Source: Flavobacteriaceae bacterium (lineage in GTDB: Bacteria > Bacteroidota > Bacteroidia > Flavobacteriales > Flavobacteriaceae). From it: a DNA stretch of 64,000 bases. Of the stretch, positions 9,720 to 18,816 are shown one piece after another (the first letter of the stretch is position 1; each line of letters begins with the position of its first letter). The notes beneath the pieces are model-generated. The model was not told the DNA's origin, did no database searches, and saw nothing but the letters and a program-made list of their open reading frames with translations. Made by a program: the position numbers and the translations under genes. The stretch is from NCBI GenBank assembly GCA_014075215.1, contig CP046177.1, forward strand, positions 1,374,501 to 1,438,500, read 5' to 3'.

Positions 9720-12700
9720 ATGAAAGAAAGATTACTATTGGGTATTATTTTTTTAATAACATCGGCTGTATATTCTCAAAATTCGGATAGTGTATTGTCA
9801 CAGGGAAACTGGTATAAATTCTCAGTAGATACGACAGGCGTATTTAGAATAGATAGAAATTTACTGGCACAAATAGGCGTTTCTCTCAATAATTTGGACC
9901 CCAGGAAAATACATATTTACGGCAACGGAGGAAACCTGTTACCCGAACGAAACAGCGATTTCAGATACGATTCCCTACAAGAAAATGCTATTTATGTAGC
10001 AGGAGAAGCCGATGGAGTTTTTGACAATACCGATTATATATTGTTTTATGCAAAAGGACCCCATGACTGGGTAGTAAACCCTGCCTCTAACTCAGCCGCA
10101 CACAGGCAAAATATCTATTCTGATAAAGCATATTACTTTATTAAAGTCGATGATACGGACGGAAAAAGAATCACTACTGCAACCCCTGTAACCGAACCGA
10201 CCACACTGCAAGTAACTACTTTTGATGACTATATTTTTTACGAAAAAGAAAATGTAAATTTATTTGCAATCGGAAGACAATGGTTCGGAGAAGACTTTAA
10301 TGTAGAGCATGAGCGAACTTTTGTCATTCCCTTTCCAAATGTGGTTCAAAATGAAAGCATAACGGTAAAAGTAAGAGGTGTTGCCGCATCAGCCCTGGCT
10401 TCTTCCATGGATGTAAGCGTAAATGGCCAGAATGTATATAGCTTAAATTATGCACCGGTCTCGGGTTTGACATTAGCGCGTGCAGGAGACAGAACAACTA
10501 CCATTGCGAATACAAACGAAAATATATCGGTTACGATTACCTATAATAATAACGGAAACCCCTCTGCAAGAGCGTATTTGGATTATATAGAAATTAAAGG
10601 AAAAAAGAATTTAATCGCAAATCAACAACAATTTGCCTTTAGAAGCTTTGATGCTGCAAATGCCGGTGGTAATGTCGTAGAATATCAAATTAACAACGCT
10701 GCAAATATTTTTCAAATTTGGGATGTATCGGACCACATCAACCCGAGAATGATAGAAAACCAATCTGCGGCAACAAATTTTACATTTAAAGAAAATGGCG
10801 GCCTGCTCAAGGAATATATATTGTTAAATCAATCCGATTTCTATACACCCGAAGCCGTAACTAATGGAAATATTGCCAACCAGAATTTACATGCATTACA
10901 GGATATTAACTATTTGATCATAACCAATAGTGAACTTTCTTCCGAGGCGCAGAGATTGGCCAGTTATCATGAAACCAATTCTAATTATACGACAAAAGTA
11001 GTACTGTTAGACGAAATATATAACGAATTTTCATCGGGCTCAAAAGACATCACGGGAATTAGAGATTTTATAAAAAGACTTTACGATACGAATACAGCCG
11101 CAGATAAAAAATTAAAATACGTATGCTTTTTTGGAGATAGCTCTTATGACTACAAAGACAGGATTGTAAATAATAATAATATAGTACCGGTTTATGAGGC
11201 TATAGAGAGTTTTAATTTAGCTACCTCCTATGTATCGGATGATTTCTTTGCAATGTTAGATCCAAATGAAGGTACTATGGTCAGTGCACATACCGTAGAT
11301 ATAGCCACAGGTAGAATTCCGGTAACTACCATACAGGAAGCCAGAGAGGCAGTAAATAAAATAATCAGCTACTACGGACAACAATCTTTGGGAGACTGGA
11401 GAAATGTGATCACTCTGCTTTCCGACGATATTGATGCCAATTCGGATATAGCAATACAATCAGGTGTAGAAAAAATTGCAGATTCCATAAAGAGATACAA
11501 ACCCGTATTTAATGTTAATAAGATATATGCAGATGCATTTACTCAGCAAACATCTTCCGGAGGCGAAAGATACCCCGATGTAAACCTTGCCATTACAAAC
11601 AGCTTTGAGAAAGGTACTTTATTACTCGATTATTTTGGACATGGAGGAGAAGACGGATTTGCTTCGGAAAGAATTCTGGACAGGCCGCAAATTCAATCAT
11701 TTTTAAATGAAAATACACTTCCTTTACTCATTACCATTACATGCGAATTTACAAGGTTTGACAACCCGAACAGAGAAACAGCAGGAGAATTGACCTTTAA
11801 AAATAGCCAAGGAGGGGCAGTAAGTATGATAACCACCACCAGAGAGGTCTTTATCACTGTGGGACAGAATTTTAATGAAGATTTAATTCGTATTTTACTG
11901 GAATTTGAAGGTGAAGACCTGACCATTGCAGAAGCTTTGGCAAAAACAAAAAATGAATTTACTTCAAGCGAACAGAAATTCTTTATTTATTATTTGGGAG
12001 ACCCGGCAATGAAATTAGCCATTCCATCATCAAATATTCTCATTACCAAAATGAATGGAATAGATGTTTCTCAATCTTTGGATACACTAAAAGCACTGTC
12101 AAGAGTACGTTTTGAAGGAATCGTTACGGACAATACCAATACGGTTCTACCAAATTTTAACGGCACATTATCTACAACGGTATATGATAAACCCGTAGAT
12201 AAAAGAACACTGGATAATGATGGTTTTGGGATATCTGTCACTTTTGATTCGCAGGAAAGCAAACTATTTACAGGAAAGGCAAGCGTAGAAAATGGCGTAT
12301 TTAATTTTGATTTTATTGTGCCCAAGGATATTAGGATAGCTTACGGAAAAGGGAAATTGAGTTTTTATGCTACTGACCAGCAAATTGACAAAGCAGGATA
12401 TAACCTGGATGTTGTGGTGGGCGGGATTAATGAAAATGCCCCTGCTGACAATACAGGCCCCGAAATACAATTGTTTATGAATGACGAATCGTTTATAGAT
12501 GGCGGAAATACAAATACTTCGCCCAATTTAATCGCATTATTATCAGATGAAAGCGGAATCAATACATCTATCACGTCAGTAGATCACGATATTGTGGCTA
12601 TTTTAGACGGAGATGAATCCAACCCTATCATATTAAACGACTTTTATGAAACGGAATTAAATGATTTTACCAAAGGAAGAGTTACCCACAGGTTAAGAAA

Positions 12701-13112
12701 TTTGACAGTAGGCCCACATACCCTGAAATTAAAAGCATGGGATACCTACAATAATTCTTCGGAAGCAACGTTGAACTTCGTAGTAGTAAGCGATGCTATT
12801 TTAAATTTGGAGAATGTGTTAAACTACCCAAACCCTTTTGTCAATTACACGGAGTTTTGGTTCAATCATAACAAACCTAATGAACCTTTAGAAGTTCAGG
12901 TACAAGTGTTTACAGTTTCCGGAAAATTGGTAAAAACCATTAATCAAAGTGTACAAACTACAGGACACCTCTCAAGAAATATTACCTGGAATGGTTTAGA
13001 CGATTTTGGAAACAAAATTGGAAAAGGAGTGTATATATACAAACTTATGGTCAGATCAACCATTAGTAATCTGGTTTCCCAGAAATACGAAAAATTAGTC
13101 ATACTGCAATAA
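9720..13112 (+). CDS. porU: type IX secretion system sortase PorU
   Basis: 1130 residues with a secretion signal (MKERLLLGIIFLITSAVYSQ). The gingipain-type C25 peptidase domain occupies roughly residues 390-760. The catalytic His lies in DYFGHGGEDGF (~residue 640) and the Cys in TITCEFTRFDNP (~674), followed by GGAVSMITTTREV. The C-terminal ~100 residues form a FlgD-like/sorting-type Ig domain (LNYPNPFVNYTEFWF to KGVYIYKLMV). PorU is the surface sortase that cuts the C-terminal sorting domain from T9SS cargo and attaches cargo to lipopolysaccharide or releases it. It lies 44 nt upstream of porV, its membrane partner. The cargo-like protein at 29556 would be a substrate. Confidence 0.95.
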   Translation: MKERLLLGIIFLITSAVYSQNSDSVLSQGNWYKFSVDTTGVFRIDRNLLAQIGVSLNNLDPRKIHIYGNGGNLLPERNSDFRYDSLQENAIYVAGEADGVFDNTDYILFYAKGPHDWVVNPASNSAAHRQNIYSDKAYYFIKVDDTDGKRITTATPVTEPTTLQVTTFDDYIFYEKENVNLFAIGRQWFGEDFNVEHERTFVIPFPNVVQNESITVKVRGVAASALASSMDVSVNGQNVYSLNYAPVSGLTLARAGDRTTTIANTNENISVTITYNNNGNPSARAYLDYIEIKGKKNLIANQQQFAFRSFDAANAGGNVVEYQINNAANIFQIWDVSDHINPRMIENQSAATNFTFKENGGLLKEYILLNQSDFYTPEAVTNGNIANQNLHALQDINYLIITNSELSSEAQRLASYHETNSNYTTKVVLLDEIYNEFSSGSKDITGIRDFIKRLYDTNTAADKKLKYVCFFGDSSYDYKDRIVNNNNIVPVYEAIESFNLATSYVSDDFFAMLDPNEGTMVSAHTVDIATGRIPVTTIQEAREAVNKIISYYGQQSLGDWRNVITLLSDDIDANSDIAIQSGVEKIADSIKRYKPVFNVNKIYADAFTQQTSSGGERYPDVNLAITNSFEKGTLLLDYFGHGGEDGFASERILDRPQIQSFLNENTLPLLITITCEFTRFDNPNRETAGELTFKNSQGGAVSMITTTREVFITVGQNFNEDLIRILLEFEGEDLTIAEALAKTKNEFTSSEQKFFIYYLGDPAMKLAIPSSNILITKMNGIDVSQSLDTLKALSRVRFEGIVTDNTNTVLPNFNGTLSTTVYDKPVDKRTLDNDGFGISVTFDSQESKLFTGKASVENGVFNFDFIVPKDIRIAYGKGKLSFYATDQQIDKAGYNLDVVVGGINENAPADNTGPEIQLFMNDESFIDGGNTNTSPNLIALLSDESGINTSITSVDHDIVAILDGDESNPIILNDFYETELNDFTKGRVTHRLRNLTVGPHTLKLKAWDTYNNSSEATLNFVVVSDAILNLENVLNYPNPFVNYTEFWFNHNKPNEPLEVQVQVFTVSGKLVKTINQSVQTTGHLSRNITWNGLDDFGNKIGKGVYIYKLMVRSTISNLVSQKYEKLVILQ

Positions 13113-13156
13113 ATAAATTATTTGGATATTTGTAAAAATGAAACAAAACTAAAAAT

Positions 13157-14293
13157 ATGAGAACATTAGGATTTTATCTGATCATTGGGGCTTTATTCTT
13201 GTCAAAAGCAAGTGCACAAACAACCAATGCGATTACAACCGCAACGCCCTTTTTATTAATTGTACCTGACGCCAGGGCCGGTGGAATGGGAGATGTAGGA
13301 GTATCTACATCTGCAGACGCAAACTCATTATTTCACAACCCTTCTAAAATTGCTTTTAGTTCAAGACAAATACAAATTGGTTTCAATTATTCTCCTTGGC
13401 TGCGTAACTTGACAGATGATATTTTTATTGGAGGTGCTTCATATATTAACAGATTTAGCGAAAATGCTGCCTGGGGGGGCGAGTTTAGATATTTCTCTCT
13501 GGGGCAGGTAGATTTAACAGATAACCAGGGAAATCCTACCGGAACTATTAATCCTAATGAACTCACCATATCCGGAACGTATGCCCTAAAGTTAAGTGAG
13601 ACATTCTCTATGGGGGTAAGTTTAAGGTACTTTAGATCCAATTTGGCATTCACGGGAACTACATCTAACATACAACCTATCAATTCTTTCGGCGTAGATG
13701 TTTCCGGGTACTATCAGTCGGAAGAAGAAAACTACGGGACGTTTAACGGGCGTTACAGGTTCGGATTCAATATAGCAAATATAGGCCCCAAAGTTTCTTA
13801 CGTACCGGGGCAAGAAGATTTTATACCAACCAACCTTAAATTAGGCAGTGGTTTTGATTTTATTTTAGATGATTATAATTTGATTGGTGTAAATGTAGAG
13901 TTTACCAAGCTATTAGTACCCACACCTCCTACCAGAGATAGTACAGGAGCTATTATAGCCGGTCAGGACGATAATGTGGGGTGGGTATCGGGAATCTTTC
14001 AATCTTTTGGAGATGCCCCGGGAGGTTTTAGTGAAGAGTTAAAAGAAATTACCTACGCTTTGGGAGCCGAATATCTATATAACAATGCATTTGCTCTGAG
14101 AGCAGGATATTTTCATGAAAGCGAAGTAAAAGGAAACCGCCAATACTATACATTAGGAGCCGGTTTTAAAACCAATGCATTGAATATAGATTTATCCTAT
14201 TTAATTAATGCTTCCGATGTAAACAACCCGTTAGAAAACTCATTGCGCTTTTCATTGTCTTTTGACTTAGGAGAAATTTATGAAGATTATTAA
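13157..14293 (+). CDS. porV: type IX secretion outer-membrane protein PorV (LptO)
   Basis: 378 residues: signal peptide (MRTLGFYLIIGALFLSKASAQ), then a FadL-like beta-barrel. The N-terminal signature PDARAGGMGDVGVSTSADAN is typical of PorV, and NSLRFSLSFDLGEIYEDY closes the last strand. PorV receives cargo from the Sov/SprA translocon and shuttles it to PorU. The gene follows porU at 44 nt and is surely co-transcribed. Confidence 0.95.
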   Translation: MRTLGFYLIIGALFLSKASAQTTNAITTATPFLLIVPDARAGGMGDVGVSTSADANSLFHNPSKIAFSSRQIQIGFNYSPWLRNLTDDIFIGGASYINRFSENAAWGGEFRYFSLGQVDLTDNQGNPTGTINPNELTISGTYALKLSETFSMGVSLRYFRSNLAFTGTTSNIQPINSFGVDVSGYYQSEEENYGTFNGRYRFGFNIANIGPKVSYVPGQEDFIPTNLKLGSGFDFILDDYNLIGVNVEFTKLLVPTPPTRDSTGAIIAGQDDNVGWVSGIFQSFGDAPGGFSEELKEITYALGAEYLYNNAFALRAGYFHESEVKGNRQYYTLGAGFKTNALNIDLSYLINASDVNNPLENSLRFSLSFDLGEIYEDY

Positions 14294-14313
14294 TACTTTC
14301 GAGATTTCTTAAT

Positions 14314-14482
14314 GAACTCATTTAAACTGTATTTTTAGGAAAAATAAAAGTTAAGATGGCGTAAGAAGAATTATGAAAACATTATGGAAATCTTTCAATT
14401 TTTTAATAATCCATTGAATATTTATCCACACTATCAGGAGTAGTAAAGGATAATCAACAAATGAAAAAGTATAAACGAGTTC
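14314..14482. repeat. degenerate inverted-repeat element, family B (third copy)
   Basis: The left end GAACTCATTTAAAC and right end GTATAAACGAGTTC are a diverged version of the inverted ends of the elements at 21600 and 44093. The interior no longer matches them by eye. It fills the porV-cdd spacer. Confidence 0.5.
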
Positions 14483-14492
14483 AACGTATGGA

Positions 14493-14975
14493 ATGAAAAA
14501 AATGACCATATCTCCGCCTGCTATTATTTACGATGAACTTTTCGAACTATCGGGACAAGAGCGAAATTTATTAACAGAAGCATTAAAAGCGACTAAAAAA
14601 GCCTATGCTCCTTATTCAAAATTTAAAGTAGGAACTGCATTGTTATTAGAAAATAATCAAATCATAACAGGAAGCAATCAAGAAAACGCAGCATACCCTT
14701 CCGGGATGTGTGCGGAAAGGGTGGCTGTATGGAAAGCAGGCACTGATTATCCTAATATAAAAATTAAAAAAATAGCCATTACAGCTACTTCATTAAATAC
14801 AGCTGTAAATAAGCCTGTTAGCCCTTGCGGAGGTTGCAGGCAAACGCTGTTAGAATATGAAATAAATCAAAAAGAACCTATAGCAGTACTCTTTAGAGGA
14901 GAGACGGGCAAGATTGTAAAAGTCGCATCTGTAGCTTCATTACTTCCTTTTTCATTTGACGCATCTTTTCTGTAA
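14493..14975 (+). CDS. cdd: cytidine deaminase
   Basis: 160 residues, the normal size for a tetrameric cytidine deaminase converting (deoxy)cytidine to uridine in pyrimidine salvage. Zinc and catalytic motifs: PSGMCAERVAVWKAG (Cys ligand, catalytic Glu) near residue 70 and SPCGGCRQTLLEY (two Cys ligands) near 110; N-terminal APYSKFKVGTALL is also typical. The order porV-cdd is shared with F. johnsoniae, where pdhA follows. Here pdhA is absent and a decayed accessory block follows instead. ATG 14502 is an alternative start. Confidence 0.95.
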   Translation: MKKMTISPPAIIYDELFELSGQERNLLTEALKATKKAYAPYSKFKVGTALLLENNQIITGSNQENAAYPSGMCAERVAVWKAGTDYPNIKIKKIAITATSLNTAVNKPVSPCGGCRQTLLEYEINQKEPIAVLFRGETGKIVKVASVASLLPFSFDASFL

Positions 14976-15007
14976 GGTTATGTTTCATAGGTACTTGATG
15001 TATGTAC

Positions 15008-16800
15008 TTATAACATATTGTTCATCTTCTCAATTAAATCTCCTGTTATGGCAACAACAGAAGGCTTGGGAATATTATCTTTATCAAGAGGCCAACGACT
15101 TGTTGGATTGTTTATATCTTTTGTTTGTTCGCCCGGATGTTGAACACTTAAAAATAAAGTTTTTCCGTCCGGTGAAAACCATGGCCCCGTGAGCTCGGCA
15201 TCTCTTGGTGCTGATGCTACCCGAATTACCTTCCCTGCTATCTGAGAATTACAAATAAGCTATTGAGACCTTTGCAGAATTGATTTGACAAAAAAGTTCG
15301 ACGCCCGAAGAAAATTTTGAACCGGAGTAACCTGACGGTTTTGAGGATTTAAAATTTTCGAGAAGGAAGAAATTTGAAGTCAAATCAATTCAAATACGGA
15401 ATGTATCACTATTTTGCAAAGGTCTCCTATTGTTTTTAAATGGTAGATAAGGACTATTTTCTTTGTTCATTTTACTACCTGACATATCTGAAGTTATCCA
15501 CAGGTTTCCAGCCAAGTCAAAAGCTAGATTATCAGGACAAGAAAAACCATTTTCTTCACCGCCAGCTTTGTATGTAGAAGCTTTAAAGGCCAGTGTATCA
15601 AAAGCTTTGCCTGTTTCTTCAATTTTTAAAATAGATACATGATAATCCTCCTTATCAGTATTATTTGTTGATGACACAAAGATATTTCCTGTTATAGGGT
15701 CTATTTCAATATCTTCAGGGCGATTTAATGGTGTAGCACCTAATAATTTTGCAGTGTCTCTTGTTCTGATTAGCACTTCGGTCTGGTCTTTGAATTTATT
15801 TTTCAAAACCGGTTGACTTTTCCAATCTAAAGCTACCCACTTTCCATTAATAATATCAGCTACGTATAATGTACCTTCTTTTAAAGATTATGGTTTGGAA
15901 GAAATGAATTTATATAAATACTCATCATTTTTATCATCTCCTGTATAAGCTACTATCCTCTTATCATTTAATTCATATAATGTACAACATTCGTGGGCAA
16001 ATCTTCCCAAAGCAATATGCTTTTGTGCTGTTCCATCTTTTGGATTTACTTCTACTACCCAACCGTAATGTTCAGGCGGATAGTTATAGAATTTTTCCCA
16101 ACCGTAATAGTAACTGGGTATATGCTTCGGTTGATTATTTTCGTCATAAACTGTTTCGCCATAAAAGCCATCGTAATTTTCCTCACAAGTTAAAAATGTA
16201 TTCCATGGTGTAATTCCGCCCGAACAATTAGCAAGGGTACTCATTACAGTATTTTTTCCATGTATTGGTGTATCCCAATTGAGTTGAATAGGCGTTTGAG
16301 CTGTTATTCGCCTGTTGTGCGGGTCATTTTTGACTACTGTCTATTTTCCGTTTTCTTCTTTAATACGTACAATGCTTCCTCCTACATTATAACATTTCTT
16401 TATCCACCTGTGATTTGGTTCGTTTTAATTTAGGGTTTCTAAAGTCATAATCTGAAACAAATAGAGGGTTTACATATTCGTGATTTACCCACAATAAGCC
16501 ATCTTTGGGATTGTTTTTATCAAAAGGAATAAAACAAGTGAAATCATTATTAAAACCAAAAGTATCTTGATCGCTAATCTTATCGCCCCATTTTACAACT
16601 ACGTGATAACCCAAACCGTTTACCAGCTGTAAGTCATCTTTGCTGGAAGGTGATAAGTTTTGTAAAACGAGGTCTTTCAATTGTTGTAACCGCTCGTTGG
16701 ATAGTGTACCTTTACAACCCATCAAAAGAGATGGTGCTATTACGACTCCTAAACTAGCTTTTCCTAAAAAAGAAATGAACTTTCTTCTACTGTATTCCAT
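15008..16800 (-). pseudogene. PhoX-family alkaline phosphatase (DUF839), broken by stops, frameshifts and a MITE
   Basis: The reading runs from ATG 16800 (MEYSRRKFISFLGKASLG, a twin-arginine signal with lipobox LLMGC) to a stop at 15008. Recognisable PhoX blocks are LLWVNHEYVNP, CSGGITPWNTFLTCEENYDG, HYGWVVEVNPKDG, GRFAHECC, and the C-terminal APRDAELTGPWFSPDGKTLF. Lesions seen: an extra base near 16389 breaking the frame after KEM; an in-frame TAG near 16340; an in-frame TAA near 15887 (after ISSKP); a 162-bp MITE with a 5-bp target duplication at 15265; and a further frame change near 15233. Removing the MITE and one CTATT restores the frame at KNNSLFVI. PhoX enzymes are calcium-dependent exported phosphatases. 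This copy is certainly dead. Confidence 0.88.
15265..15426 (-). mobile_element. MITE family A, copy 1 (162 bp) inside phoX pseudogene
   Basis: Terminal inverted repeats GAGACCTTTGCA...TGCAAAGGTCTC. The 5-bp direct repeat CTATT lies on both sides (15260-15264, 15427-15431), a clear target duplication. It is the same length as, and in reverse orientation closely similar to, the copy at 34835. No coding capacity; mobilised in trans by a transposase not present in this window. Confidence 0.85.
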
Positions 16801-16916
16801 TGGTTCTTAGTTCAAATAATGCTTCTCTAAACAAAGTAAATCAGGATAAATATTTACTAAACTGTCGTTATATCTATTATAAATTTTACTATAGGTTACA
16901 GGGAGTTTTTTATCAA

Positions 16917-17805
16917 TCATTTTTCTATTTTTTGATTGTTTACAATGTTCAAAAACTCTTTTCGAATAGTTTCATTTTGAAAACATCCACCGTATTCTAA
17001 GGTGGTAGTAAAGCTATTTTGATCTTTTTTAATTCCTCTTGATGAAACACATAAATGCTTAGCAACAACCATAACAATTACATCTTTTGTTTCTAATACA
17101 TTTTGTAAATCTTTAATGATTTGTAAAGACAACCGTTCCTGAACTTATAGACGATGTGCATAGTAATCTACTAAGCGATTTATTTTTGATAACCCAATGA
17201 CTTTTTCTTTAGGTAAATAAGCAATGTGCACATAGCCTATTATAGGCAAAAAATGATGCTCACAAGCTGAATCAATCAGGGCAAACGCATTAAACTTTTA
17301 TGAATATATCAGTAAAACTAATTTTTCATTAAAGAATTGACATTTAATAATGGATTTTATTCGTAATTTTTTAAACTTACCTTTAATGATTATTCATTTT
17401 TTTGAAAATAATTACAGGTTAACTTGGATCAAAAAATCATAAAGTATTGATTAAAAACATGTTAACTTTAATGCGTTTACCCTGCTGAATCAATAGTAAT
17501 ATTTTGTTCAACCAGCATTTTTTTGTAACCATACTTATTCTCGAAAGTAGAAAGTGTTGGTTTGTTTTTTGGGTTTAAGCCGTAAAAGAGTTTTTTACAT
17601 ACATTTTAGCAAAACGATATGGTGTTCCGGAAAGACTATCGTCCGATAAATCGAGCCCTAACTCTTCCGTAATTTTTCCAAAATGATGTTGAATCGTTTT
17701 TATTTTTTCATCATCCGATTTTTTAAAGGCATCAGAACGTAATGGAGTTTCTACACTTGTAGGAATATGGTTATCGTCAATTATTTCAATCTGGTTTTTA
17801 TTCAT
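16917..17805 (-). pseudogene. folE: GTP cyclohydrolase I (FolE), broken by frameshift, stop and a MITE
   Basis: The N-terminal part from ATG 17805 reads SLSGTPYRFAKMYVKN. One missing base then shifts the frame to YGLNPKNKPTLSTFENKYG and KMLVEQNITIDS. A 208-bp MITE sits exactly there. Past it the reading resumes as ACEHHFLPIIGYVHIAYLPK (zinc-binding Cys-His region), KVIGLSKINRLVDYYAHR, an in-frame TAA where family members read PQVQERLS, then SLQIIKDLQNVLE and VVAKHLCVSSRGI (the other zinc Cys). FolE starts tetrahydrofolate/pterin synthesis. The start overlaps the merC stop by 8 nt, so it was the second gene of a merC-folE operon controlled by the Zur-like region upstream. Confidence 0.9.
17277..17484. 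mobile_element. 208-bp ISAs1-type MITE inside folE
   Basis: Ends are CAGGGCAAACGCATTAAA and its near inverse TTTAATGCGTTTACCCTG. A 10-bp direct repeat CTGAATCAAT flanks it (17267-17276 and 17485-17494). Ends starting CAGGG and 8-10 bp duplications are known of the ISAs1 family, and the degenerate ISAs1 element at 27259 in this window has the same ends. Deleting it with one repeat gives an unbroken NITIDSACEHHF. Confidence 0.85.
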
Positions 17806-18202
17806 TTTTGGTACAACAATTATCTGTTTTACATTGGCAATAATTCAAATTATATATATGCAATCCTGCCAATGTAAACGCTGTGCAATAAGTAGCAATT
17901 TCCGTTATAGAAGCCCATTGCATTTTTTCATTAATAATTAGAATAAATAGTATGGCCCAACTTGTCCATAAAGCATATTTCATAAAATTTTTGGATGTGG
18001 TTTGGGCAGAGCGATATATGGCAAAAAACGAAATTGTTAAGAAAAAATAATCTAAACTTTTCCACCAAACAGGTGTTGTCTTACAATGACTTATTGAGCA
18101 ACTATGAACCAAAAAGAGTAAGGGTGTAGCTAAACAGTGTACTACACAAAGTACACTCGCTAAAGTTCCAAAAGTATCAGGACTATTTAAGGTTAATTTC
18201 AC
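17798..18202 (-). CDS. MerC-domain membrane protein
   Basis: 134 residues with four predicted membrane segments: GTLASVLCVVHCLATPLLFL, DYFFLTISFFAIY, ALWTSWAILFILI and TEIATYCTAFTLAGLHIY. The CVVHC cysteine pair in the first segment and a Cys-rich tail (CQCKTDNCCTKNE) mark the MerC family. MerC proteins were first described as mercury transporters. In Flavobacteria they are often found beside Fur/Zur regulators and folE, suggesting a role in zinc or other metal uptake. It is first in an operon with the broken folE and divergent from a Fur-family gene. Metal specificity is inference. Confidence 0.85.
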   Translation of the reverse strand: MKLTLNSPDTFGTLASVLCVVHCLATPLLFLVHSCSISHCKTTPVWWKSLDYFFLTISFFAIYRSAQTTSKNFMKYALWTSWAILFILIINEKMQWASITEIATYCTAFTLAGLHIYNLNYCQCKTDNCCTKNE

Positions 18203-18218
18203 TCGTATTTTAAATTAA

Positions 18219-18239
18219 TGCAAGTAAGTTGCAAATATA
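18219..18239 (-). promoter_or_regulatory. merC promoter with overlapping inverted repeat
   Basis: On the minus strand TATATTTG (18239-18232) matches the Bacteroidota -7 pattern TANNTTTG, with a TTG about 20 nt upstream. The inverted repeat TGCAA-5 nt-TTGCA (18219-18233) overlaps its downstream edge, where a repressor would block transcription of merC-folE. The neighbouring Fur/Zur-type protein is the obvious candidate. Confidence 0.55.
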
Positions 18240-18252
18240 ATAATTAAATTTG

Positions 18253-18280
18253 TTATTACAACCAAGTTGTAATAAATTTG
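18253..18280 (+). promoter_or_regulatory. operator/promoter of Zur-like regulator
   Basis: A perfect inverted repeat TTATTACAAC-CAA-GTTGTAATAA (18253-18275) lies between a TTG (18250-18252) and TAAATTTG (18273-18280), spaced like a Bacteroidota -33/-7 promoter. The -7 box ends 4 nt before the ATG at 18285, so the mRNA may be leaderless. The placement suggests autorepression by the Fur-family protein. Confidence 0.6.
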
Positions 18281-18284
18281 TACT

Positions 18285-18662
18285 ATGGGAATCATTAGAA
18301 AAACACAATCGGTAGCAATGTTGTTGAATGAGTTTCAAAATGAAACAAGTGCCATTTCTGTTATTGAACTCATAAAAAGACTCAATTCAAAGGTAAACAA
18401 AACTACTATATACCGTGTGTTGGATAAATTAGAAGATGATGGTGTTTTACACTCATTTTTAGGTACTAATGGCATTAAATGGTATGCAAAATGTAAGGAT
18501 TGTTCAAAGTTTGAACATACTGATATACATCCTCATTTTCAATGTGTTGATTGTGGTAAAATTGATTGCTTATCTGTTGAAGTGCATATTCCTGAAATTC
18601 CTAATCGGGAAGTAACAGCCTCACAAATATTAATTCAAGGAAAATGCGAAATGTGTTTTTAA
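18285..18662 (+). CDS. Fur-family metalloregulator, probably Zur-like
   Basis: 125 residues. The N-terminal winged helix includes VNKTTIYRVLDKLEDDGVLH. The dimer and metal region has KWYAKCKDCSKFEHTDIHPHFQCVDCGKIDC and a C-terminal GKCEMCF. Three CxxC pairs (CKDC, CVDC, CEMC) and HTDIHPHFQC indicate structural and sensory metal sites, as in Fur/Zur/PerR repressors. Divergent transcription from merC-folE, with two palindromes between, points to a zinc-responsive repressor of both directions. Zinc specificity is inferred from the folE/merC context, not shown. Confidence 0.85.
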   Translation: MGIIRKTQSVAMLLNEFQNETSAISVIELIKRLNSKVNKTTIYRVLDKLEDDGVLHSFLGTNGIKWYAKCKDCSKFEHTDIHPHFQCVDCGKIDCLSVEVHIPEIPNREVTASQILIQGKCEMCF

Positions 18663-18816
18663 CACAAAAAATGTTATTTGTAAAGTGAATAGTACAAGAA
18701 AAGTTTTTACCTTTCCCGTCATCAAAAGATGGCAATATTGTAAGGTTTTACTATAAAGAATTCTCAATAAGAGCTTAATAGCTAAAAACATAATTTTAAT
18801 AACAAAAAGTTCACAA

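Noticed and set aside
11256..12574. Several minus-strand open frames inside porU
   Set aside because: Shadows of the porU coding strand; no independent motifs.
14956..15192. Plus-strand open frame of 78 codons after cdd
   Set aside because: It is antisense to the C-terminal part of the phoX pseudogene, which reads convincingly on the minus strand.
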